Positions 16,279 through 26,019 are shown, counted from the stretch's first letter. The stretch is DNA of 64,000 bases from UKL13-2 sp947085425 (GCA_947085425.1 CAMTWK010000015.1:140188-204187); one strand, 5' to 3'. Notes: generated by a model from the sequence alone, not told the origin. A program made the numbers and translations.

Positions 16279-17304
16279 TTACTCCCAGTTGAGGATCACT
16301 TTGCCGGATTGGCCGGACAACATGGTGGCGAACCCTTTTTCAAAGTCTTCCACCGGGTATTGATGGGTCAGTATCGGTGACAGGTCGAGGCCACTTTGCA
16401 GCATCGCCACCATCTTGTACCAGGTTTCAAACATCTCACGGCCATACACACCCTTGATTTCCAGCCCCTTAAAAATCACCTCGTTCCAATCGATAACGGT
16501 GTTAGACGGCGGAATGCCCAGCAGTGCCACCTTGCCGCCGTGATTCATATTGGCGAGCAAACTTTGAAACGCTGAAGGTACGCCTGACATTTCCATCCCG
16601 ACATCAAAACCTTCGACCATTCCCAACTCCGTCATGACATCCTGCAAAGTGGTATGAATGACATTCACCGCGCGGGTTGCACCCATTTTGATTGCCAGAG
16701 CAAGCCGGTAATCGTTGATATCGGTAACAACTATGTGGCGCGCGCCAACATGGCGGGCGATGGCCACGGCCATAATGCCAATCGGGCCTGCGCCCGTGAT
16801 CAACACATCTTCGCCCACCAAATTAAACGACAGCGCGGTGTGCGTGGCGTTGCCGTAAGGGTCGAATATGGCGGCGAGATCATCACTGATGGAGTCTGGG
16901 ATTTTGAAGGCATTAAACGCCGGGATCACCAAAAACTCGGCAAATGCGCCTTCCCGGTTTACCCCCACACCGGTGGTATTGCGACACAAATGACGACGAC
17001 CGGCGCGGCAATTCCGGCAGTGGCCACAGGTGATGTGACCTTCACCGGAAACACGATCACCAATTGCAAAACCACGCACCTCGGCACCCATCTCAACAAT
17101 ATGGCCGACGTATTCATGGCCGACATGCATCGGCACCGGAATGGTTTTTTGCGCCCACTCGTCCCATTTCCAAATGTGGATATCGGTGCCACAAATCGCG
17201 GTTTTTTTTATTTTGATCATGACATCGTTGTGGCCGACCTCGGGCATTTTGACCTCGGTCATGGTCAGGCCGGGGGCGCGCTGTAATTTGGCGAGTGCTC
17301 GCAT
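16279..17304 (-). CDS. tdh: L-threonine 3-dehydrogenase
   Basis: A 341-residue zinc-dependent medium-chain dehydrogenase, the same length as the E. coli enzyme. It oxidises L-threonine to 2-amino-3-ketobutyrate with NAD. The catalytic zinc site is in CGTDIHIW and HVGHE, the structural zinc cysteines in CGHCRNCRAGRRHLC, and the NAD Rossmann motif in GAGPIGIM (about 168-175), followed by the acidic VTDIN. It lies 71 nt downstream of kbl on the same strand; together they form the classical threonine-to-glycine plus acetyl-CoA pathway. Confidence 0.97.
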   Translation of the reverse strand: MRALAKLQRAPGLTMTEVKMPEVGHNDVMIKIKKTAICGTDIHIWKWDEWAQKTIPVPMHVGHEYVGHIVEMGAEVRGFAIGDRVSGEGHITCGHCRNCRAGRRHLCRNTTGVGVNREGAFAEFLVIPAFNAFKIPDSISDDLAAIFDPYGNATHTALSFNLVGEDVLITGAGPIGIMAVAIARHVGARHIVVTDINDYRLALAIKMGATRAVNVIHTTLQDVMTELGMVEGFDVGMEMSGVPSAFQSLLANMNHGGKVALLGIPPSNTVIDWNEVIFKGLEIKGVYGREMFETWYKMVAMLQSGLDLSPILTHQYPVEDFEKGFATMLSGQSGKVILNWE

Positions 17305-17375
17305 GATGTTGTGCTCTTGGCTTTCGTTGTGCTCAATATTACAAATTTTGTTGCTATGAATGTGCGCTCACCCAA

Positions 17376-18578
17376 TTAGGTAATCACGCCCAAGTTCCGT
17401 CCCACCTTGGCAAAGGCGGCGACGGCGCGCGCAATATGCTGCGGCGTATGTGCCGCCGACATTTGTGTGCGAATTCGCGCGCGGCCTTTTGGCACCACCG
17501 GAAAGCTGAAACCAATGGCATAAATACCTTCGGCCAACAGACCCTCGGCCATTTTGCCTGCCAGCGCGGCGTCGCCAAACATCACCGGCACAATCGGGTG
17601 ATTGCCAGGCACCAGATCAAAACCAAGCGCCGCTATTTCGCGGCGAAACTGCGCGCCATTATCGTTCACACGTTGTCGCAGTTGCGCACCTTCATCCGAC
17701 TGCAATAACTTCAACACCGCCAATGAGGCGGCAACAATTGCCGGCGCGAGTGAATTGGAAAACAGATAAGGGCGTGATCGCTGTCGCAATAAATCGACCA
17801 CACCCTGGCGCGCGGCGATATACCCGCCCGATGCCCCGCCCAGTGCCTTGCCAAGTGTGCCGGAATAAATGTCGATGCGCTCGGCCACACCACAATATTC
17901 CGGCGTGCCCCGGCCTGACGCGCCGACAAACCCGACCGCGTGTGAATCATCGACCATGACAATGGCGTGATATCGATCGGCCAGATCACATATGCCTTTA
18001 AGATTGGCAATGATGCCGTCCATCGAAAACACACCGTCGGTGGCGATCATTTTGAAACGTGCACCAGCCGCATCGGCCGCCTGCAATTGTGCCTCCAGAT
18101 CGGTCATGTTGTTGTTGCGATAACGAAACCGCCTGGCCTTGCACAGCCGCACACCGTCAATAATGCTGGCGTGATTCAATTCGTCGCTGATGACCGCATC
18201 GGCTTCACCAAGTATGGTTTCAAACAAACCGCCGTTGGCATCAAAACAAGAACCATACAAAATACTGTCGTCAGTGCCCAGAAAATTGGCGATCGCCGCC
18301 TCCAGCTCGCGGTGACTGGTCTGGGTACCACAAATAAAGCGCACCGATGCCATGCCAAAACCAAAATCATCCAATCCCTTTTTTGCGGCCGCAAGTAAGC
18401 GTGGATCATCGGCCAGACCCAAATAATTATTGGCGCAAAAATTAACGACCTCGGCACCGGAAGCCAACTTTAAAATTGTCCGCTGCGGCGTGGCGATCAA
18501 GCGTTCGCGCTTAAAAAAACCGTCATCACGAATTTGTTGCAGCGTTTGATCAACTTGCTGGTAAAAACTATCTTGCAT
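17376..18578 (-). CDS. kbl: Glycine C-acetyltransferase (2-amino-3-ketobutyrate CoA ligase)
   Basis: A 400-residue PLP-dependent alpha-oxoamine synthase that cleaves 2-amino-3-ketobutyrate with CoA to glycine and acetyl-CoA. Visible motifs: NFCANNYLGLA near the N-terminus, DDSHAVGFVG, and the PLP lysine in SGTLGKALGGASGG. I chose the ATG at 18578 (MQDSF), with GGAG 6 nt upstream, over an in-frame ATG four codons earlier. It is the first gene of the kbl-tdh operon. Confidence 0.96.
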   Translation of the reverse strand: MQDSFYQQVDQTLQQIRDDGFFKRERLIATPQRTILKLASGAEVVNFCANNYLGLADDPRLLAAAKKGLDDFGFGMASVRFICGTQTSHRELEAAIANFLGTDDSILYGSCFDANGGLFETILGEADAVISDELNHASIIDGVRLCKARRFRYRNNNMTDLEAQLQAADAAGARFKMIATDGVFSMDGIIANLKGICDLADRYHAIVMVDDSHAVGFVGASGRGTPEYCGVAERIDIYSGTLGKALGGASGGYIAARQGVVDLLRQRSRPYLFSNSLAPAIVAASLAVLKLLQSDEGAQLRQRVNDNGAQFRREIAALGFDLVPGNHPIVPVMFGDAALAGKMAEGLLAEGIYAIGFSFPVVPKGRARIRTQMSAAHTPQHIARAVAAFAKVGRNLGVIT

Positions 18579-18974
18579 CGGGTTCTCCATCTGGTTTTCA
18601 GCAACAACGATTTATCCAATCCGGAGGTTATCGATATGGCCGAAGATCCTCAGCCATGATCAACACCGATCGGCGGGGTTGGGTGAATGATAAAAAACTT
18701 TAACAGACCCGCATCCACACAACCGTTGCATCACACAACATGTGCAAAAACCGCCACTGGCGGCACACGCGGCGACGTGTTCACCCATACCGCGCAGAAA
18801 ATGAAAACGTCGTTTAAGGACGGGTGGTTTGAGCACAAAATGTCTGCATTAGCCCGCCAATAAACGATTTTGATTATTCGAATTATCTCCCGCCGGGCTG
18901 TGCAATAACCGATTGATTGGACGTTTGCCCCTCTTTACCTAGCCTGCACGCCCCGTTCCTGCCTATACTGCAAC
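18579..18974. other. Intergenic region between kbl and the sensor gene
   Basis: About 400 nt with divergent genes on both sides, so it should contain two promoters. Apart from a small CCGCC/GGCGG hairpin near 18753-18765 I see no clear element and no gene. Confidence 0.4.
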
Positions 18975-20957
18975 ATGCAAAACTGGAACATTCGCTCGCA
19001 ATTGTTGGTCTTGGTGTTGGCAGCAACGCTGCCCTTTCTGACCTTGATTGCATTGTTAATTTGGCAGGACGCGGTCGACCTCCGGGCTGCCGGCGCCACC
19101 AATACACTCTCCATTGCCCGCCAAATCAGTGCGCGGATTGACGAACAGGTGGTCGCCATTGACACCATGCTCGGCACAATCGGTGCCACAGTCGGCAGCG
19201 ACCTGAATGCCATCGCCGCCAACGACATTCATTTACGCGCGATGCTGGCTGACATGCCCGACATGTTTGCCGACCTGATGGTTCACACACCCGATGGCCA
19301 GACCCTTAATTCAGCGACGCTTTCGGTCGAAGCGAGACGCGAGCTTGAAACTGCCGACCTTGAGAACGACCGCAGTGCAATTAAAAAGAACTCCCTTTCG
19401 ATCAGCAAACCGGTTTACTCACCTTCGACTAAAAAATGGACGGTGATATTTTCCAAACCGCTGATGGGTTCTGACGGTAAAATTCGCGCCGTTATTTCCA
19501 TTGCCATTTTGGTTGATCATTTTCAAAACCTGCTGTTGGCTGCTGGTCTTCCACCACAATCCCTGGTGACGCTGGTTGATGCCGGCGGTTTGGTACTGGC
19601 ACACACGCTTGACCCGACGGCCTGGGTCAGCCGCGACCTTAGTCGTTTGCCAGCCTATGTGGATGCGTCACGGCTAGGCGAGGGATCGGGGCATATGTTA
19701 AGCGCGGATGGGGTGACCCGCCTTTCTGGTTTTGCCACCGGCCGCCGTGCCCCATGGATGGTTTACGTTGGCATTCCAACCGACGTAGTTTATGCGGACA
19801 GCCGCGCCAAATTAATTCGCTGCACAATCATTACCATGATAGCCATGCTGATTGCAGCATTGCTTGCGGCATTTTTATCGCGCCGAATTGTTCAGCCGGT
19901 CGTGTCGTTGCGCAAGGGCACCGCCGAATTGGCAGCCGGCCAATATGATCAACGCCTGACCGTTTCCGGTGCGGGTGAAATTGATGGCTTGGCAGCCGAC
20001 TTCAATCATCTGGCGGACACATTAGAAAAAGCGCAGGCGGCGCAGGGCGAAGCAGAGCGGCGGTATCGTGACATGATCGACAACGTTGATTTACTGGCGG
20101 TGATGCTCGACTTGGAGGGCCGCATCACCCTTTGCAATGATTTTCTGCTGAAGCAGACTGGCTGGTCTGAAGCGGAAGTGCTTGGCAGGAGCTGGTTTGA
20201 CGTCTTTATTGCGGCAGCAGACGTCCAAACGCGCGCGGTGTTGCGCAATAAATTTATGGCAAGTGTCACCAATGACACCTTCACCCGTCACGTTGAAACT
20301 GAAATCGTCTGCCGCGATGGGTCGCGTCGTTTTGTCCACTGGAACAACTCCATTCTGCGCTTACCGTCCGGCATACCGATCGGCACGGTCAGCATTGGTG
20401 AGGACATCACGGAACGGCGCCGGGCGACGCTGGCCGAAGGCGCGCTTCATCGCCGCGTCAAAACCATTCTTGAAAACATGACCGACGGCTTCGTCGCCCT
20501 TGACCGCGAATGGCGCTTTACCTATGTCAATGCCCGCGCCGCGGAAATGCTTGGCCGCAGTGCGGAATCTTTGCTGGGTAAAAAATATTTGGATGAATAT
20601 CCGCAAGCAGCGGGCACGCCGTTTGCCGCCGCGTATCAAAAAGTCATGGCCGAAAACATCGCCATGCAAATCGAGGACTACTACGCGGTGTGGGATCGCT
20701 GGTTCGAAAACTGGATCTACCCTTCACCTGACGGCATCTCCATATTTTTCCACGATATAACCGACCGCAAAGTCGCCGAACAAAAAGTGACGGTGCAAAT
20801 TGAGGAACTCAAGCGTTGGTATCATGCCACTATCGATCGTGAAGATCGCGTGCGGCAATTAAAAGGCGAAGTTAATGCCTTGCGCGCGCGGCTGGGCGAG
20901 CCGCCACGTTACGATTCGCCGACTGCGCCCACCCTATCGAACACCAGCCCATCATGA
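18975..20957 (+). CDS. Membrane PAS sensor without kinase domain
   Basis: A 660-residue receptor. Membrane segment about 8-30, a periplasmic Cache-like domain (about 31-280), second membrane segment (about 282-303), HAMP (about 303-355), PAS (about 360-480) and a second PAS (about 490-600). It ends in a helical tail with EELKRWYHATIDREDRV and LKGEVNALRARLGEPPRY. There is no HisKA, HATPase, GGDEF or methyl-accepting domain. The tail resembles one I recall at the end of PAS proteins encoded next to separate kinases, so the signal is probably passed to the GAF kinase encoded just downstream. It is the first gene of a five-gene signalling run. Confidence 0.82.
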   Translation: MQNWNIRSQLLVLVLAATLPFLTLIALLIWQDAVDLRAAGATNTLSIARQISARIDEQVVAIDTMLGTIGATVGSDLNAIAANDIHLRAMLADMPDMFADLMVHTPDGQTLNSATLSVEARRELETADLENDRSAIKKNSLSISKPVYSPSTKKWTVIFSKPLMGSDGKIRAVISIAILVDHFQNLLLAAGLPPQSLVTLVDAGGLVLAHTLDPTAWVSRDLSRLPAYVDASRLGEGSGHMLSADGVTRLSGFATGRRAPWMVYVGIPTDVVYADSRAKLIRCTIITMIAMLIAALLAAFLSRRIVQPVVSLRKGTAELAAGQYDQRLTVSGAGEIDGLAADFNHLADTLEKAQAAQGEAERRYRDMIDNVDLLAVMLDLEGRITLCNDFLLKQTGWSEAEVLGRSWFDVFIAAADVQTRAVLRNKFMASVTNDTFTRHVETEIVCRDGSRRFVHWNNSILRLPSGIPIGTVSIGEDITERRRATLAEGALHRRVKTILENMTDGFVALDREWRFTYVNARAAEMLGRSAESLLGKKYLDEYPQAAGTPFAAAYQKVMAENIAMQIEDYYAVWDRWFENWIYPSPDGISIFFHDITDRKVAEQKVTVQIEELKRWYHATIDREDRVRQLKGEVNALRARLGEPPRYDSPTAPTLSNTSPS

Positions 20958-21044
20958 CTGTTCATGCCCACACCAAAAAATACTGTTGTTTTGGATGGCG
21001 ATCAGGCACATGGTGATTTGTTGCGCCCCGCCCGGAGACAGCAC

Positions 21045-22274
21045 GTGAACGCCCCCCTGCCGCCCGACGAGACCAAGCGCCTTGAAACCCTGCACCGTTT
21101 CGCCATTCTCGACACACTGCCCGAACAGGCGTTTGATGACCTGACACTGATCGCCGCGCAAATTTGCCAAACGCCGATTGCGTTGGTGTCGATTGTCGAC
21201 GAATCACGGCAATGGTTCAAATCACACATGGGCCTGGATACAACCGAAACCCCTCGCGATCTGGCTTTTTGTGCATATGCAATTTTGCACAAACACGAAA
21301 TATTACAAGTGGGCGACGCCCTGCTTGATGCACGCTTTGCCAACAATTCGCTGGTGACCGGTGACCCGAAAATTCGTTTTTATGCCGGCACACCACTACT
21401 GGTCGATGACGATCAGCCGATTGGCACACTGTGTGTGATTGACCGTGTGCCCAGAGTGTTGGACGCGCCGCAAAAACTTGCCTTGGAGGCATTGGGACGG
21501 CGGGTCTCCGCGCTGATCGAGATCCGCTTGGTGAACCAACAACTACGAGTCGCACACGAACAGGCACAACAAGCCGACCGGCTTAAATCCGCCTTTCTCG
21601 CCACCATGTCGCATGAGTTACGCACGCCGTTGAATTCCATCATTGGCTTTACCGGCATTATTTTGCAGGAGCTGGCCGGCCCGCTTAATACCGAGCAATC
21701 CAAACAACTCACCATGGTACAGACCAGCGCCCGCCATTTATTGGCGCTGATCAACGACGTGTTGGATCTATCAAAAATAGAAGCCGGAAAGTTACAAATT
21801 GAATCGGTGCCATTTGATTTTGACGCGTCCGTTGCCAAGGTGATCAATATGGTCACGCCGCTCGCCAAACAAAAAGGACTGGCCATTGGTGTGGAGGGCA
21901 ACCAAGCCGTCGGCATGGTGGACGGCGATGCGCGCCGTGTTGAGCAGGTGCTGCTCAATCTGGCCAACAACGCCGTAAAATTTACCACGCGTGGTGAAGT
22001 GGTGTTGCATATCGAGGCCGATACACAGCAAGTAGTGGCACATATTCGTGACACCGGTCCCGGCATTAAAAAAGATGACATGGCCACACTGTTTCGAGCG
22101 TTCCGGCAAATCGACGACGGACTCACCCGCAATCACGACGGCACCGGTCTGGGATTGGTTATTTGCCGCCGACTTGCCGACCTGATGGGCGGGCGAATTG
22201 ATACTGACAGCACCTGGGGCAAGGGCAGCACCTTCAGCTTCACGCTGCCCAGAAAAAAGGCGGTGCCATCATGA
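21045..22274 (+). CDS. GAF-domain sensor histidine kinase
   Basis: A 409-residue soluble kinase: GAF domain (about 10-150), coiled helix, HisKA with ATMSHELRTPLN (phospho-His about 190) and HATPase (NLANNAVKFT, DTGPGI, GTGLGL). No membrane segment, so its input comes from the GAF domain and probably from the adjacent PAS sensor. I favour the GTG at 21045 with GGAGA 6 nt upstream; an ATG at 20964, 6 nt after the previous stop, is the alternative. Its stop overlaps the next start by 4 nt (ATGA), indicating translational coupling. Confidence 0.87.
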   Translation: MNAPLPPDETKRLETLHRFAILDTLPEQAFDDLTLIAAQICQTPIALVSIVDESRQWFKSHMGLDTTETPRDLAFCAYAILHKHEILQVGDALLDARFANNSLVTGDPKIRFYAGTPLLVDDDQPIGTLCVIDRVPRVLDAPQKLALEALGRRVSALIEIRLVNQQLRVAHEQAQQADRLKSAFLATMSHELRTPLNSIIGFTGIILQELAGPLNTEQSKQLTMVQTSARHLLALINDVLDLSKIEAGKLQIESVPFDFDASVAKVINMVTPLAKQKGLAIGVEGNQAVGMVDGDARRVEQVLLNLANNAVKFTTRGEVVLHIEADTQQVVAHIRDTGPGIKKDDMATLFRAFRQIDDGLTRNHDGTGLGLVICRRLADLMGGRIDTDSTWGKGSTFSFTLPRKKAVPS

Positions 22275-22660
22275 AGAAAAAAATTTTACTCGTGGAGGAT
22301 AACGAACAAAACCGTTACCTTGCGACTTTTTTGCTCGAACAAAAAGGTTACGACGTGGTGCACGCTGCGGATGGTCTGCGCGGATTGGATATGGCTGCAT
22401 CCGAGCAGCCCGACTTGATTCTGCTCGACATCCAGTTGCCAGGCTTGGATGGTCACGCGGTCGCACGGGCACTCAAGTCCGATGGCACCCTTAGCGCGAT
22501 ACCGGTTGTGGCCGTCACCTCGTACGCCATGCAAGGCGACCGGGAGTTGGTTTTTGCCGCCGGTGCCGAGGGGTATATCGAAAAACCCATCAATCCTGAA
22601 ACGTTTGTCACTGAAGTCGAGCAGTTTTTCCTGCCCGCGCGCGTGGAGCCCAGACCATGA
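22271..22660 (+). CDS. Single-domain response regulator (CheY-like)
   Basis: A 129-residue receiver with nothing else. Conserved pocket: acidic pair in LLVEDNEQN, phospho-acceptor in LILLDIQLPG, Thr in VAVTSYA and Lys in YIEKPI. This DivK-like layout suits an intermediate in a phosphorelay. The genes on both sides overlap it by 4 nt, so it is made in step with the GAF kinase and the receiver-kinase. Confidence 0.92.
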   Translation: MKKKILLVEDNEQNRYLATFLLEQKGYDVVHAADGLRGLDMAASEQPDLILLDIQLPGLDGHAVARALKSDGTLSAIPVVAVTSYAMQGDRELVFAAGAEGYIEKPINPETFVTEVEQFFLPARVEPRP

Positions 22661-24711
22661 ACCACACAACAATGCGCGCACTCATTGTTGATGACAATGC
22701 CAATAATCTGTATCTGCTCAGGGCGATACTCGAGGGCCACGGGTTTATCGTCGAAGAAGCGGCACACGGCGGCGAGGCGTTGCGTATTGCCCGCCAATCG
22801 CCGCCACAATTGATCATTTCTGATTTGCTGATGCCAATCATGGATGGTTATGCACTGTTGCGCGAATGGAAAAACGATGAACGGTTGAAAGCCATCCCTT
22901 TTATCGTTTATACCGCCACCTATACCGACCAGCAGGACGAACGCCTGGCCATCGAACTCGGTGCCGACGCCTACATCCTCAAGCCGGCCGAACCCGGTCC
23001 TTTTCTGGTGCGCATTGAAGGCGTGCTCAGCCAACAACTACGCCAAGATGTTGCCCTGTCTCGGACACCGGATGAAGATGAGAATTTACTGTTAACCGAA
23101 TACAACCATGTGCTGGTGCGCAAACTCGAGCAAAAGGCGACCCAACTGGCGGAGACCAACCGCACCCTGAAGCATGACATTGTCCGCCGTGAAAAGGCGG
23201 AGGCCGACATCGCCAGCTTACTCGCCGACTCGGGTCGTGCCCGCGCCGCATTGTTGAGCATTATTGAAGATCAGCGTGAAGCCGAAATCGCGTTACGTGC
23301 CAGTGAGGAAAAATTTCGCACCATCATCGAATCCTCCCCCATCGCGCTGGCGATGAATGATGAATTCGGCAATGTCATCCTCTTGAACCGCAAATTTGTT
23401 GAAACATTCGGCTACACGCGTGATGAAATTCCGACATTGGACGAATGGTGGCCGCTGGCCTGCCCGGACCCCGTGTATCGGCAAATGGTTGCCGATACGT
23501 GGCTGGCGGCCGTGGCCAAGGCGAAAAAAAACAATACTGACTTTGAGCCGCTTGAATTCCATATGGCTTGCAAAGATGGCGGCGTGCGCGACATTTTGTT
23601 CAGTATGTCCCCGATCGGACCGGCCAATCTGGTCATTTTTTATGACATCACCGATCGCAATCTTGGTAATGCGGAGCGGATTGCGAGCGAACAACGCTAT
23701 CGCATGTTGTTTGAACGCGCGCCCAATGGCATCATGATTATCAATCCTGAACATGTTTATATCGATGCCAATCCACGCGCTTGCCAAAACCTCGGCTACG
23801 CCCGCGACGAATTGATCGGCATGCCAGCAGCAAATCTTGCGCACGAATCGGAGCACGCGGACGTTGCACCCACCCTGCAATCCGTTGTTGCCGAAGCTAA
23901 CTATCAGGGTGAATGGCAACTGGTGCGCAAAGACGGCAGTGTTTTCCCGGCTGATATCAGCGTGGCCTTGATGCCAGATGGCAACTTTTTGGTCATGAGC
24001 CAGGACATTACCGGCCGCAAGATGGCAGACGAAGCGTTGCGCGACAGCCGCATCCGATTGGAAGGACTGACCCGGCGCTTACTTGAGGTACAAGAGACCG
24101 AGCGTCGTGCCATCGCCCGCGAACTCCACGACGAAGTTGGCGGTGTACTCACTGCGGTGAAATTAAATTTACACGCTGTATCACGCGGTCATCCCGGTGA
24201 GGCCGCGCTGGCTGATGCCCTGTCCCTGGTTGACGGTGCCATTCAGTCGGTGCGCTCGTTGTCACTCGACCTACGGCCATCGGTACTGGATGATTTGGGG
24301 CTGATCCCGGCGCTGAAATGGTATTGTGATCGCCAAGCCAGCCGCGCCGACATTGCCATTGCGCTCAATTTGGACGCCATCGACCTGAAGTCGTCCCCAC
24401 ACCTCGAAAGCGCCTGCTTTAGAATTGTGCAGGAGTCCATTACCAATGTCTTGCGGCACGCCAATGCCAAACAAATCAATGTCACGCTGCATCGCGACAG
24501 TGATGGGTTTGTGTTGACAGTAGCCGACGACGGCGTCGGTTTTGATGTCAAAGCGGCGGAAAAAAGTGCGCGGGCAGGCGAAAGCAGCGGCTTGCAGGGC
24601 ATGGCAGAACGCGCCACACTTCTGGGCGGGCATTTAAGCATCAAATCAAAACCCGGCGGTGGAACGCGCGTGCGTGCACAGTTCTTAACTCCTGAAGGAG
24701 CGGATGCGTGA
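22657..24711 (+). CDS. Receiver-PAS-PAS histidine kinase (NarX-type HisKA_3)
   Basis: A 684-residue soluble kinase. Residues 1-125 are a receiver with phospho-Asp 56 (IISDLLMP) and Lys 109. A coiled coil (about 150-210) leads to PAS domains at about 215-335 and 340-455, then HisKA_3 with AIARELHDEVGG (His 491) and a HATPase ending near 680 (ITNVLRHANA, DDGVGFD, GLQGMAERA). A kinase whose input is a receiver can take phosphate or binding signals from the neighbouring proteins. HisKA_3 kinases typically pair with NarL-type regulators, and one follows with a 4-nt overlap. Confidence 0.9.
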   Translation: MNHTTMRALIVDDNANNLYLLRAILEGHGFIVEEAAHGGEALRIARQSPPQLIISDLLMPIMDGYALLREWKNDERLKAIPFIVYTATYTDQQDERLAIELGADAYILKPAEPGPFLVRIEGVLSQQLRQDVALSRTPDEDENLLLTEYNHVLVRKLEQKATQLAETNRTLKHDIVRREKAEADIASLLADSGRARAALLSIIEDQREAEIALRASEEKFRTIIESSPIALAMNDEFGNVILLNRKFVETFGYTRDEIPTLDEWWPLACPDPVYRQMVADTWLAAVAKAKKNNTDFEPLEFHMACKDGGVRDILFSMSPIGPANLVIFYDITDRNLGNAERIASEQRYRMLFERAPNGIMIINPEHVYIDANPRACQNLGYARDELIGMPAANLAHESEHADVAPTLQSVVAEANYQGEWQLVRKDGSVFPADISVALMPDGNFLVMSQDITGRKMADEALRDSRIRLEGLTRRLLEVQETERRAIARELHDEVGGVLTAVKLNLHAVSRGHPGEAALADALSLVDGAIQSVRSLSLDLRPSVLDDLGLIPALKWYCDRQASRADIAIALNLDAIDLKSSPHLESACFRIVQESITNVLRHANAKQINVTLHRDSDGFVLTVADDGVGFDVKAAEKSARAGESSGLQGMAERATLLGGHLSIKSKPGGGTRVRAQFLTPEGADA

Positions 24712-25373
24712 AACCAACACGAATCGTCATTGCTGAGGATCACAATTTAGTGCGTCAAGGGATCGGGGCGTTGATCAATGCCATCACCGATTTTGCAATA
24801 GTCGGTGAAGCAGCCAACGGTCGCGACGCGGTAAAACTGATTCGCAGCCTGCAACCCGACGTGGTGCTCATGGACATTACCATGCCCGAACTCAATGGTT
24901 TGGACGCCACCGCCCTGATTTGCCGTGAGCATCCGAACATCAAGGTCATTATCATTTCGATGCACGCGACCGAGGCCTATGTGGTTGAAGCGTTACGCGC
25001 CGGTGCGACGGGATACTTGCTGAAAGACGCGGAGTCGGGTGAACTCGAACGCGCCATTCGCACGGTGTCGCGTGGCGAACGTTATCTCACCGCCGCCGTA
25101 TCACAAAATATGATTGTGCGTTTTTTGCGATCCGATCATCAAACCGCAGCTGATCGTGGCACCGGAACAGAAGCGCTTACTACGCGCCAGCGCGAGGTAT
25201 TGCAATTGATCGCGGAAGGACGCAGTACGCGGGAGATCGCCGAACGCCTCAACCTATCGGTAAAAACAATTGAGTCACATCGTTCCCAGCTGATGCAACG
25301 CTTGGAAATATTCGATGTGGCCGGCTTGACCCGCTATGCGCTGCGTATAGGCTTGATTGATCCGACGGTGTAA
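24708..25373 (+). CDS. NarL/FixJ-family response regulator
   Basis: A 221-residue regulator: receiver (1-120, with DVVLMDITMPE as phospho-acceptor region and GYLLKDAESGE with the conserved Lys) and a LuxR-type helix-turn-helix at the C-terminus (LTTRQREVLQLIAEG, then NLSVKTIESHRSQLM). It starts at GTG overlapping the kinase stop, so the cognate pair with the HisKA_3 kinase is a strong inference. It is the DNA-binding output of the cluster; targets are unknown. Confidence 0.94.
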   Translation: MKPTRIVIAEDHNLVRQGIGALINAITDFAIVGEAANGRDAVKLIRSLQPDVVLMDITMPELNGLDATALICREHPNIKVIIISMHATEAYVVEALRAGATGYLLKDAESGELERAIRTVSRGERYLTAAVSQNMIVRFLRSDHQTAADRGTGTEALTTRQREVLQLIAEGRSTREIAERLNLSVKTIESHRSQLMQRLEIFDVAGLTRYALRIGLIDPTV

Positions 25374-25391
25374 ATGTGACCGGTCTACGTA

Positions 25392-25445
25392 CAGACCACT
25401 CAGACCACTCAGACCACTCAGACCACCCAGACCACCCAGACCACC
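25392..25445 (+). repeat. 9-bp tandem repeat, six units
   Basis: Units of CAGACCACT (three times) then CAGACCACC (three times), followed by degenerate copies to about 25463. It lies between the NarL regulator and the pseudo-receiver gene. The unit length is a multiple of three but no gene clearly covers it. Confidence 0.85.
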
Positions 25446-25605
25446 TCAACCAGCCAAACCACCCCATCTGGACCAATCCGATGCGAAGAATGCGGCGGTG
25501 AGGAGCCGAACATTCGGCATGGTTTTGCCTAATCAGGGTGTTTTGACGCGGGAATCAGGGTGTCCCTGATTGGCCGGAATACGGCATTGTCCTATTCTGG
25601 TTGCC

Positions 25606-26019
25606 ATGGACTCTATTGATTTCCCGCAACCAATTCGAATTTTGCTGGTCGGCCTCAGCGAAGGCTTTTCCCGTTCGGCCACCCGCTATATCGCCGGGGA
25701 TATGCGCATGCTGATGACCGGTGTGGCGCCCGGTCTGGCCATTAATACGTTGTTAATATCGTTCACCCAACCGGACGTGGTGCTCATTGACCGCACCACC
25801 TTGACCTCGGAAAAAGAGACCATCATTCGCCAACTCCGCATCGCCCATCCGGCCATGCGCCTGATATGCGTCACAACCTCGGATGAGTCATACCACGACG
25901 GCACGTTATTGACCTGTGCGGACGCGCTGATTTCTGCCGACGCATTTGCCGGTGAGCTGGAAAACCTGATCGGAAATTTCTTTCCAGAACGGTTTGTGCC
26001 TGTGCGGGGCAATTCATGA
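25606..26019 (+). CDS. Degenerate receiver-like protein
   Basis: A 137-residue protein with the fold pattern of a NarL-type receiver and no effector domain. The phospho-acceptor-like Asp is kept in VVLIDRTT and a Thr in CVTTSDES. The acidic pair that binds Mg is replaced (ILLVGLSEG), and the conserved Lys position in ADALISADAF is a Ser. It is therefore probably not phosphorylated in the usual way. It precedes a HAMP kinase gene by 82 nt. Start at the ATG giving MDSIDFPQP; earlier in-frame sequence is non-coding in look. Confidence 0.75.
   Translation: MDSIDFPQPIRILLVGLSEGFSRSATRYIAGDMRMLMTGVAPGLAINTLLISFTQPDVVLIDRTTLTSEKETIIRQLRIAHPAMRLICVTTSDESYHDGTLLTCADALISADAFAGELENLIGNFFPERFVPVRGNS

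Noticed and set aside
21413..22132. 239-codon minus-strand frame inside the GAF kinase gene
   Set aside because: Complement of HisKA/HATPase coding sequence; composition (Ser/Cys-rich) is typical of antisense frames.
25357..25569. Frame encoding Arg-Pro-Leu/Pro repeats over the 9-bp tandem array
   Set aside because: Repeats of a multiple of three give an open frame by chance; start overlaps the end of the NarL gene and no domain is present.
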